Assembly (NCBI GenBank): GCA_959600905.1
Contig: CAUGNO010000012.1
Location: 1 to 46,837 of the forward strand
Length of the DNA: 46,837 nucleotides
Origin: UMGS1975 sp959600905
Lineage (GTDB): Bacteria > Bacillota > Clostridia > Christensenellales > QAND01
Direction: 5' to 3'
Shown: one piece after another, positions 15,451 through 22,359 of the stretch
Position numbering within the stretch: position 1 is the first letter of the stretch
Layout of the letters: every line of letters starts with the position of its first letter
The notes under the pieces: generated by a model
What the model was told of the DNA's origin: nothing
The model's input: the letters and a program-made list of their open reading frames with translations, nothing else
Database searches by the model: none
Position numbers and translations under genes: made by a program

Positions 15451-16566
15451 ATGAGAGATCCGCGTCAAGAGACATTGGCCAAAAACCTGATCCGCAACGC
15501 CGTGAACCTGCAAAAGGGGGAAAAGGTATGGATCAATATGACAGCGTACGACCCTGCTATGGTGACGGCGCTGGTGGAAGAAACCTACGCCGCGGGCGGC
15601 TACCCGTTCGTGGTGCTGAGCGACCCGAAGATCGAGCGCAAGCTGATGCAGGGCATGACGGAGGAGCAGGCCAAAATCATGGCGGAGCTGGATAAGGCCA
15701 AGATGGAAAAAATGGATGCGTACATCGCCATCCGCAACGCTGAAAACATTTTTGAGTCGGTGGACGTGCCGCAGGATATTTCCGCCATGTACAACCGCGT
15801 ATACAGCCAGCCGGTGCACATGGAAACGCGCCTGCCCAAGACCAAGTGGGTGGTGCTGCGCTATCCGTCCCCCAGCATGGCGCAGCAGGCGCAGATGAGC
15901 ACGGAGGCGTTTGAGGATTTCTATTTCTCCGTGTGCAATTTGGATTATAACAAGATGTCCAAGGCCATGGACCCGCTCAAGGCGCTGATGGAAAAGACGG
16001 ACAAGGTGCATCTCAAAGGGCCGGGCACCGACCTGACGTTTTCGATTAAGGGCATCGGCGCAATGAAGTGCGACGGGGAAAAGAACATCCCGGACGGCGA
16101 AATTTATACCGCGCCCGTACGGGACAGCGTCAACGGCGTCATCACCTACAACACGCCGTCGATGGTGCAGGGCTTCAAGTATGAAAACGTCAGCTTTACC
16201 TTTGAAAACGGCAAGATCGTAAACGCCACGGCCAACGACACAGACCGCATCAACCATTACCTGGATACCGACGAGGGCGCGCGGTATATCGGGGAATTTG
16301 CCATCGGCGTGAACCCCAACATCAACAACGCCATCTGCGATATTTTGTTTGATGAGAAGATTGCCGGCAGCATCCACTTTACCCCCGGCAATTCCTACGA
16401 TGATGTGGGCAACGGCAACGTATCCGCCATCCACTGGGATTTGGTACTCATCCAAACGCCGGAATACGGCGGCGGGGAAATCTGGTTTGACGATGTGCTG
16501 ATCCGCAAGGACGGCCGCTTTGTGCTGCCTGAGCTGGATGGCCTGAATCCGGAAAACCTGCGCTGA
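15451..16566 (+). CDS. Aminopeptidase, M29 family (copy 1)
   Basis: This 371-residue metallo-aminopeptidase of family M29 (AmpS / aminopeptidase T / PepS group) removes N-terminal amino acids from peptides in the cytoplasm, usually with a dinuclear cobalt, zinc or manganese centre. Expected metal-site segments are all visible: PDGEIYTAPV near 216, GEFAIGVNP near 284, SIHFTPGNSYDD near 309 and SAIHWDLV near 326. KVHLKGPGTDLTFSI near 186 is also typical. The ATG at 15451 follows AAAGGAGAG. A second copy starts 17 bases downstream. No signal peptide is present. Confidence 0.93.
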   Translation: MRDPRQETLAKNLIRNAVNLQKGEKVWINMTAYDPAMVTALVEETYAAGGYPFVVLSDPKIERKLMQGMTEEQAKIMAELDKAKMEKMDAYIAIRNAENIFESVDVPQDISAMYNRVYSQPVHMETRLPKTKWVVLRYPSPSMAQQAQMSTEAFEDFYFSVCNLDYNKMSKAMDPLKALMEKTDKVHLKGPGTDLTFSIKGIGAMKCDGEKNIPDGEIYTAPVRDSVNGVITYNTPSMVQGFKYENVSFTFENGKIVNATANDTDRINHYLDTDEGARYIGEFAIGVNPNINNAICDILFDEKIAGSIHFTPGNSYDDVGNGNVSAIHWDLVLIQTPEYGGGEIWFDDVLIRKDGRFVLPELDGLNPENLR

Positions 16567-16583
16567 AAGGGAGGAACAAACCG

Positions 16584-17693
16584 ATGAGAGATCCCAGAAT
16601 CGACAAATTGGCGGAAATGCTGGTTACCTATTCCATGGGCGTGCAAAAGGGCGACCATGTGGCGATGAATCTTTTGAATCCCGTCCCGGCGTTTGCCGAG
16701 GCCGCCATCGAGCAGGTCTACAAGGCCGGGGCCCTGCCGTTTGTGCAGATCACAAACTCCGAGGTCAGCCGCGCTGTCAACCGCGGCATGGACGAAGCCA
16801 TGGCAAAGCTGCAAAGCGAGTTCCTGTGCCAACGCATGGATCAGATGGACTGCGCGCTGTACTGCTATGTGGACCATAATGCCTATGAATCCAGCGACGT
16901 GCCCAGCCAGACGCAGGCCATGATGAGCCGGCTGATCTCAAAGCCGCTGGATGATGTGATGCGCAAGCATAAAAACCGCTGGGCGCTTTTGCAGTGGCCC
17001 ACCGAAGAGGCGGCGCAAAAGGCGGAAATGAGCACCGAAGCGTTTGAGGACTTTTTCTTTGACGTATGCTGCGTGGATTACAAGGCCATGGGCGAGGCAA
17101 TGAAGCCCTTGGTGCAGAGAATGGAGCAGACGGATAAGGTGCACCTCAAAGGCCCCGGCACAGACCTGGCCTTTTCCATCAAGGGCATCCCGGCCGTGCC
17201 GTGCGACGGGCACTTCAACATCCCGGACGGCGAAATCTACACTGCGCCGGTCAAGGACAGCCTCAATGGCGTCATCACCTTCAATACGCCCAGCGTGGAG
17301 GACGGCTTTAAGTTTGAAAATATCGTGCTGACCTTTGAAAACGGAAAATGCGTGGATGCCAAGGCCAACAACACCAAGCGCATCAACGAAATTTTGGATA
17401 CCGATGCGGGCGCGCGGTTTGTCGGCGAATTTGCCCTGGGCGTAAACCCCAAGATCAAAAAGCCGATGTGCGATACGCTGTTTGATGAAAAGATCGCAGG
17501 TTCGGTGCACTTTGCACTGGGCGCCTGCTACGATGAGGCGCCCAACGGCAACGCTTCTGCCATCCACTGGGACCTGGTGCTGATCCAAACGCCGGAATAC
17601 GGCGGCGGGGAGCTGTGGTTTGACGATGTGCTGATCCGCAAGGACGGGGATTTTGTCCTGCCGGAGCTTTTTGCGCTGAATCCTGAAAAATAA
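16584..17693 (+). CDS. Aminopeptidase, M29 family (copy 2)
   Basis: This 369-residue tandem paralogue of the preceding gene is clearly similar along its whole length, starting MRDPR and ending with the same GGGE(L/I)WFDDVLIRKDG block. It keeps the same metal-site segments: PDGEIYTAPV, GEFALGVNP, SVHFALGACYDE and SAIHWDLV. The gap between the copies is 17 bases and contains AAGGGAGGAAC, so the two form an operon. Differences cluster in the N-terminal third, which shapes the substrate entrance in M29 enzymes, so the two may differ in peptide preference. That last point is inference. Confidence 0.93.
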   Translation: MRDPRIDKLAEMLVTYSMGVQKGDHVAMNLLNPVPAFAEAAIEQVYKAGALPFVQITNSEVSRAVNRGMDEAMAKLQSEFLCQRMDQMDCALYCYVDHNAYESSDVPSQTQAMMSRLISKPLDDVMRKHKNRWALLQWPTEEAAQKAEMSTEAFEDFFFDVCCVDYKAMGEAMKPLVQRMEQTDKVHLKGPGTDLAFSIKGIPAVPCDGHFNIPDGEIYTAPVKDSLNGVITFNTPSVEDGFKFENIVLTFENGKCVDAKANNTKRINEILDTDAGARFVGEFALGVNPKIKKPMCDTLFDEKIAGSVHFALGACYDEAPNGNASAIHWDLVLIQTPEYGGGELWFDDVLIRKDGDFVLPELFALNPEK

Positions 17694-17818
17694 GGAAATT
17701 TGCATGGGAACATGCTTGCATGTTAGGGAAAACTTTGATAACATAATATGCGTATGAAAATGTTTTGTTAGGTTTTTTCAAAACCTAGAAATCTAAAATC
17801 TCCAAGGAGGCACTCATT
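17694..17818 (+). promoter_or_regulatory. Leader/upstream region of gap
   Basis: The gap region is AT-rich. It contains a hairpin GCATG-ggaa-CATGC (17702-17715), an interrupted repeat ATGTTA...TAACAT (about 17720-17744) and, just before the ribosome binding site, TAGGTTTT (17769-17776) paired with AAAACCTA (17780-17787). AAGGAGG at about 17804-17810 serves gap. I find no convincing -35/-10 pair, so I do not call a promoter. Confidence 0.4.
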
Positions 17819-18829
17819 ATGGCAGTGAAAGTTGGTATCAATGGGTTTGGCCGTATTGGTCGTATGGTATTCCGTGCGGCGATGACCAAGCCGGAAATCG
17901 AAATCGTAGGCGTAAACGATCCGTTCATCGATCCGGATTACATGGTGTACATGCTCAAATATGACTCTGTACACGGCAAGTTCGACGGCGAAGTATCCGC
18001 CAAGGACGGCAAGCTGGTTGTAAACGGCAAAGAGATCGTCGTATTCAACTGCATGGATCCCAAAGACATCGATTGGAAATCCTGTGGCGCTGAGTACATC
18101 GTAGAGTCCACCGGCGTGTTCACCACCACCGAAAAGGCTTCTGCTCACTTCAACGGCGGCGCAAAGAAAGTTGTTATCTCTGCGCCCAGCTCCGATGCGC
18201 CGATGTTCGTTATGGGTGTAAACCACAACACCTACAACAAGGACATGAAGGTTATCTCCAACGCTTCCTGTACCACGAACTGCTTGGCTCCTCTGGCCAA
18301 AGTGCTGAATGATAAATTCGGCCTGGTAGAAGGCTTGATGACCACCGTACATGCCACCACCGGCACCCAGAAGACCGTAGACGGCCCGTCCAAGAAAGAC
18401 TGGCGCGGCGGCCGTGCGAACATGGGCAACATCATCCCGTCTTCCACCGGCGCTGCCAAAGCGGTTGGCAAGGTTATCCCGGAACTCAACGGCAAGCTGA
18501 CCGGTATGTCCATGCGCGTTCCGACCCTGGACGTTTCCGTGGTAGACCTGACCTGCCGTCTGGCCAAGGATGTTACCTATGATGAAGTCTGCGCGGCGAT
18601 GAAAGAAGCCAGCGAAGGCGAACTGAAGGGCATCATGGGCTACACCGAAGATGCGGTTGTTTCCACCGACTTCACCGGCGATCCCCGCACCTCTATCTTC
18701 GATGCCAAAGCTGGTATCGCGCTGACCGGCAACTTCATGAAGCTGATCTCCTGGTATGACAACGAATGGGGCTACAGCAACAAGCTGTGCGACCTGCTGT
18801 TGCATGCTGCGAAAGTAGACGCTGAATAA
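17819..18829 (+). CDS. gap: Glyceraldehyde-3-phosphate dehydrogenase
   Basis: This cytoplasmic glycolytic enzyme oxidises glyceraldehyde 3-phosphate with NAD and phosphate to 1,3-bisphosphoglycerate. The 336 residues start with the Rossmann motif GINGFGRIGR. The catalytic Cys151 lies in SNASCTTNCLAP, and the C-terminal WYDNEWGYSNK is present. Codon use is visibly biased to a few preferred codons, as in highly expressed genes. The ATG at 17819 follows AAGGAGG. No pgk or tpi gene follows; a strong terminator comes next, so it is transcribed alone here. The hairpins upstream may tune expression. Confidence 0.97.
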   Translation: MAVKVGINGFGRIGRMVFRAAMTKPEIEIVGVNDPFIDPDYMVYMLKYDSVHGKFDGEVSAKDGKLVVNGKEIVVFNCMDPKDIDWKSCGAEYIVESTGVFTTTEKASAHFNGGAKKVVISAPSSDAPMFVMGVNHNTYNKDMKVISNASCTTNCLAPLAKVLNDKFGLVEGLMTTVHATTGTQKTVDGPSKKDWRGGRANMGNIIPSSTGAAKAVGKVIPELNGKLTGMSMRVPTLDVSVVDLTCRLAKDVTYDEVCAAMKEASEGELKGIMGYTEDAVVSTDFTGDPRTSIFDAKAGIALTGNFMKLISWYDNEWGYSNKLCDLLLHAAKVDAE

Positions 18830-18848
18830 TCGAATTTTCGATGAGAAA

Positions 18849-18877
18849 GGGCCCTGCCATATGGCAGGGCCCTTTTT
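18849..18877 (+). terminator. Terminator of gap
   Basis: GGGCCCTGCC (18849-18858) pairs with GGCAGGGCCC (18863-18872), then five T. Confidence 0.92.
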
Positions 18878-18987
18878 GATGAGCGTTTTTTACAACAGTA
18901 GAGCAGTGCGGGCAAGATACAAAGGTAAAACAATATATCATAATGTGTTTATACATCTTCTGTATACGGCCCATGTTCGAGAAAAGA

Positions 18988-19016
18988 AAAAAAGGAGGCT
19001 TTTTGCCTCCTTTTTT
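18988..19016 (-). terminator. Terminator of gpsA (bidirectional)
   Basis: GGAGGC (18994-18999) pairs with GCCTCC (19005-19010), flanked by A and T runs that make it usable in both directions. It lies just past the end of the minus-strand gene at 19027. Confidence 0.8.
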
Positions 19017-19026
19017 ATGCGTTTGA

Positions 19027-20070
19027 TCAGAGAACGGTTTCCATCTCGAATTTCTCCCAGGGAATATTGACCTCGGCGCCATGGTTTATGATGTCGTCGA
19101 TATGCAGCAGCAGGGGGAAATCATCCGCCGTAGTCAACCCGCGCTCGATGAGCTTGCGTACCGCGCGGGCGGTGCGCGTGGAAATCACGACGGATTCCAG
19201 CGTGATGCCGCTGAGCTGTGCCATGGCATCGTCAAAGGATACGCCGCGGCCCAGCAGCGTACCGATCTTACGGGTGCGCCCGCCAAAGATGGTGACGTAC
19301 AAATCGCCGACGCCATAGACGATATTGTCATCATGCCCGCCGATGAGCTTGAGCAAGCGGCGCATCTCGCGGATGGATTGGGCAAACAGAGCCGCTTGGG
19401 AATTGTAATGCAGCGTGCCGCCCACGCCTTCGATGCGCTCTGACAGCCCTACGGCCAGGGAAACAGCCAGCGCATAGGCATTTTTCATGGCCACGGCACA
19501 TTCTACGCCGGTTACGTCTGTGGATAGACAGATGTGGTAATAGTCCGTTTCAAAGATGGCCTTAAGACGGCGCAATACCTCGATATCCGGCCCGCAAAAA
19601 GCAACCAGCGTGGGGTCGTGGTCTGCCAGCTCATAGCTGGTGCAGGGGCCGCCCACGGCGTTGAGACACAGTTTTTTATCGCCCAGGCGTTCGGCATAAA
19701 GGTGGGGGAAGGAGATCATGGTGCCGTCCTCCAGGTCTTGCATGCCCTTGGTAATGGAAAGAACCGGCAGCGTTTCCGGCACTTTCGGCAAAATGTTTTC
19801 CGCAAACCAGTCTACGCCAAAGCTGCTGACGCCGCCAACCAAGACATCCGCGCCCTGCATGGCCTCTTCCAGCTGCTCGATTTGATAAAACTTAAATCCC
19901 TCGGGAAACGGACGCTTTAGGGTAAGGTGTGTATTGGTCTTTTTGGCATGGTCGATGATCTCACGATCCAGATGGGTGCCGACCAGGCGGACTTCATGCC
20001 CATTTTCCCGGGCAGGGAATCCGATGGCCGATCCCATCATGCCGGCGCCAACGATGGTGATGATGCTCAT
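19027..20070 (-). CDS. gpsA: NAD(P)-dependent glycerol-3-phosphate dehydrogenase family protein
   Basis: The protein is 347 residues long. The N-terminal Rossmann domain has GAGMMGSAIG (about 8-17). The central VLSITKGMQDLEDG segment near 106 carries the conserved Lys, and VECAVAMKNAYALAVSLAVG near 205 matches the helical substrate domain of GpsA, including the catalytic Lys-Asn. It would reduce dihydroxyacetone phosphate to sn-glycerol 3-phosphate for phospholipid synthesis. The usual GxWGTA start is replaced by GAGMMGSA, and the sequence is fairly divergent, so a GpsA paralogue with another role is possible. The ATG at 20070 follows GGAGAGGAGC. Promoter at 20127-20155. Confidence 0.82.
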   Translation of the reverse strand: MSIITIVGAGMMGSAIGFPARENGHEVRLVGTHLDREIIDHAKKTNTHLTLKRPFPEGFKFYQIEQLEEAMQGADVLVGGVSSFGVDWFAENILPKVPETLPVLSITKGMQDLEDGTMISFPHLYAERLGDKKLCLNAVGGPCTSYELADHDPTLVAFCGPDIEVLRRLKAIFETDYYHICLSTDVTGVECAVAMKNAYALAVSLAVGLSERIEGVGGTLHYNSQAALFAQSIREMRRLLKLIGGHDDNIVYGVGDLYVTIFGGRTRKIGTLLGRGVSFDDAMAQLSGITLESVVISTRTARAVRKLIERGLTTADDFPLLLHIDDIINHGAEVNIPWEKFEMETVL

Positions 20071-20126
20071 TGTAATGCTCCTCTCCAGGCCGTGGCTTTG
20101 GCCCTTATACGTTTGACTTTATATAC

Positions 20127-20155
20127 AGTGTAGCGTGAACGGCGGCTTTTTTCAA
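20127..20155 (-). promoter_or_regulatory. Promoter of gpsA
   Basis: Minus strand: TTGAAA (20150-20155), a 17-base spacer, then TACACT (20127-20132). Confidence 0.65.
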
Positions 20156-20181
20156 TCGCAGCGGCGTACAAAGATAGAAAA

Positions 20182-20211
20182 TTGAATTGTACAGGGCATC
20201 GCTGGTATAAT
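20182..20211 (+). promoter_or_regulatory. Promoter of the GH32 gene
   Basis: TTGAAT (20182-20187), an 18-base spacer ending in TGG (extended -10), then the perfect TATAAT (20206-20211). Confidence 0.75.
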
Positions 20212-20274
20212 GCAGAAAAAGAGAGCTTGCAGGAAGGGCCTGCATAAATCAAAAGAAAAAGGGAGGAAAATGCG

Positions 20275-21360
20275 ATGCCGCAACGGTTTACCTTTCATTT
20301 TGAGCCGCATAAGGGATGGATGAACGATCCCAACGGGCTTATCTATTATCAGGGACGGTATCATGCTTTTTTCCAGCACAATCCCCATGAGCCGGTTTGG
20401 GGCCCGATGCATTGGGGGCACGCTGTCAGCCAGGATCTGCTGCACTGGGAAGAGCTGCCCATCGCGCTGTTTCCCGATCAGCCCTATGAAGATGATAAGG
20501 GATGCTTTTCCGGCTCTGCTGTGGAGCGGGACGGTGTTTTGTACCTGTTCTATACGGCCGTATCCAAGCAACTGGGGCAGACGCAGTGCGTAGCGGTCAG
20601 CCGAGACGGCAAAGCCTTTGAAAAATACAAAGGAAACCCCGTCATCGCGGCGCCGCCGGCGGAGGGCAGCTATGATTTCCGGGACCCAAAGGTCGTAGAA
20701 CTGGATGGAAAAACGTATATGGTATGCGGCTCCGGCAGGGATGGGGTCGGGAAAATCCTATTGTATGAACAGGGAAAGGATCTGTTTACCTGGCAGTATG
20801 CCGGCGTATTGTTTGAAAGCAGAGAGTATGGCAAGGTGCTGGAGTGTCCGGATCTTTTCAAGCTGGGAGATACCTATGTGCTGATGTTTTCCCAGATGAA
20901 GGTGGCTACCGATGCTGTCATCGTGCTGACGGGCAGGTTTGATGGCAAAAAGTTTACGCCAGAGGCCGTGTACAAGCCGGAGGCAGGGCCGCAGTTTTAT
21001 GCACCGCAGACGTTTTTAGCGCCGGATGGGCGGCGCATTGCCATTGGCTGGATGTATAACTGGGGCAGGCCGTTGGACAAAGGGGCGCAAAGCGCCGGGG
21101 CGCTGAGCCTTGCGCGGGAGATAAAGCTGGAAAAGGGAGGGATCCGCTTTGCCCCGGTTCGGGAGGCGGCGCCGCTTCTGCAAAAAGAGGATCCTTATGT
21201 AAAAATTACCCAGGATACCGTAGAAATCACCTGCCAGACCGAGATGCCGCTTTGCTACCGCGGCCGCATCGGGCAGATAGAAATTTTGCGGGATACCAAG
21301 AGCATAGAGGTATTCATCAACGGCGGCGAAAAGAATTTTTCCGTATGGTTTGCCAGATAA
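20275..21360 (+). CDS. Glycoside hydrolase family 32 protein (sucrose-6-phosphate hydrolase-like, short)
   Basis: This beta-fructosidase family enzyme shows all three acidic catalytic motifs: WMNDPNG with Asp18 (nucleophile), RDP with Asp137 (transition-state stabiliser) and ECPDL with Glu190 (acid/base). It would split sucrose, sucrose 6-phosphate or fructans. It has no signal peptide, so it is intracellular. At 361 residues it is about 100-130 shorter than usual sucrose-6-phosphate hydrolases. The propeller seems complete, but the C-terminal beta-sandwich is reduced. Nevertheless the final residues (DTKSIEVFINGGEKNFSVWF) match the normal family end, which points to an internal contraction rather than a cut-off tail. 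No PTS or sugar transporter lies beside it. The ATG at 20275 follows GGGAGG. Confidence 0.88.
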   Translation: MPQRFTFHFEPHKGWMNDPNGLIYYQGRYHAFFQHNPHEPVWGPMHWGHAVSQDLLHWEELPIALFPDQPYEDDKGCFSGSAVERDGVLYLFYTAVSKQLGQTQCVAVSRDGKAFEKYKGNPVIAAPPAEGSYDFRDPKVVELDGKTYMVCGSGRDGVGKILLYEQGKDLFTWQYAGVLFESREYGKVLECPDLFKLGDTYVLMFSQMKVATDAVIVLTGRFDGKKFTPEAVYKPEAGPQFYAPQTFLAPDGRRIAIGWMYNWGRPLDKGAQSAGALSLAREIKLEKGGIRFAPVREAAPLLQKEDPYVKITQDTVEITCQTEMPLCYRGRIGQIEILRDTKSIEVFINGGEKNFSVWFAR

Positions 21361-21377
21361 AAATGCCGCGCGGGGCA

Positions 21378-21407
21378 TTGACAGGCAGCCTGTAAATTGG
21401 GTACGCT
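21378..21407 (+). promoter_or_regulatory. Promoter of the aldo/keto reductase gene
   Basis: TTGACA (21378-21383), an 18-base spacer, then TACGCT (21402-21407), immediately after the GH32 gene. Confidence 0.6.
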
Positions 21408-21460
21408 ACAAAGAGCATAAGACGCCCAAACCAGGGCGCAGAGTATAGGAGGGGTAACAA

Positions 21461-22321
21461 ATGCAAGTGCCAAAGCATACGCTGGCAAACGGTGTGGAGA
21501 TCCCGATGATCGGGTTTGGAACATGGAAGCTGAAAGGGCAGCAGTGTACCGATCTGGTGCGCTATGCCATTGAAACAGGGTATCGCAGCATCGATACGGC
21601 GGCCGCCTATGAAAACGAGGAGTTTGTTGGCCAGGGGATCAAAGACAGCGGCTTAAAGCGGGAAGAGCTGTTTGTGACCACCAAGCTGAGAAACCGCTAT
21701 CACGGCTATGACACGACGCTGTATGGCTTTGAAGAAAGCATGAAAAAGCTGGGCTTGGAGTATGTGGATCTGTACCTGATCCATTGGCCGGGCGAGGATA
21801 TGTATCTGCCAAGCTGGAAGGCGTTTATTCGTTTGTACGAGGAAAAGCGCATACGGGCCATTGGCGTCAGCAACTTCTATCCGCAGCATATGGATGTGCT
21901 GTATCAGGAAACGGGCGTGATGCCGGTGGTAGACCAGATCGAAACGCATCCGTACCTGCATCAAAACGTGGTCATCGATTACTGCCGCAAGCACAATATT
22001 TTTGTAGAGGCCTGGAGCCCGCTGATGGTGGGCGGCGAGGCCATGCGCGATCCCGTCATCGTGGAGATTGCGGATAAGCACGGGAAATCGCCGGCACAGA
22101 CGATCTTGCGCTGGCATACGCAAAATGGATTTGCGGTGATTCCGAAATCCGCCAACGAGGGCAGGATCAAGGAAAACCTCAACATCTTTGATTTTACCCT
22201 GACGGATGCGGAAATGGCTGCCATGAACGCGCTGACCAAAAAGAACATCCGGGTAGGCGACGATCCGCTGACCTACCGCTTTAAGCTCTTGGCCCAGCTT
22301 AAAGAAGAAGGCTTGGTATAA
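21461..22321 (+). CDS. Aldo/keto reductase
   Basis: This 286-residue NADPH-dependent reductase is of the AKR5-like group (2,5-diketo-D-gluconate reductase, glyoxal reductase and relatives). The catalytic tetrad is intact: Asp45 and Tyr50 in DTAAAYENE, Lys75 in TTKL and His108 in LIHWPG. Cofactor-binding IPKSANEGRIKENLNIFDF lies near 227-245. It begins MQVPKHTLANGVEIPMIGFGTW as in the family. It reduces small aldehydes or keto sugars in the cytoplasm; the substrate is unknown. AGGAGGGG precedes the ATG at 21461. It has its own promoter and terminator. Confidence 0.92.
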   Translation: MQVPKHTLANGVEIPMIGFGTWKLKGQQCTDLVRYAIETGYRSIDTAAAYENEEFVGQGIKDSGLKREELFVTTKLRNRYHGYDTTLYGFEESMKKLGLEYVDLYLIHWPGEDMYLPSWKAFIRLYEEKRIRAIGVSNFYPQHMDVLYQETGVMPVVDQIETHPYLHQNVVIDYCRKHNIFVEAWSPLMVGGEAMRDPVIVEIADKHGKSPAQTILRWHTQNGFAVIPKSANEGRIKENLNIFDFTLTDAEMAAMNALTKKNIRVGDDPLTYRFKLLAQLKEEGLV

Positions 22322-22330
22322 AGCTGTAAA

Positions 22331-22353
22331 AAGCCCGCATCTGCGGGCTTTTT
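22331..22353 (+). terminator. Terminator of the aldo/keto reductase gene
   Basis: AAGCCCGCA (22331-22339) pairs with TGCGGGCTT (22342-22350), with T run to 22353. It may also serve the convergent ATPase gene, which ends at 22360. Confidence 0.85.
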
Positions 22354-22359
22354 CTTCGC

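Noticed and set aside
15253..16455. 400-residue minus-strand frame opposite the first aminopeptidase
   Set aside because: Similar frames appear opposite both aminopeptidase copies simply because the copies are similar and GC-rich at third positions.
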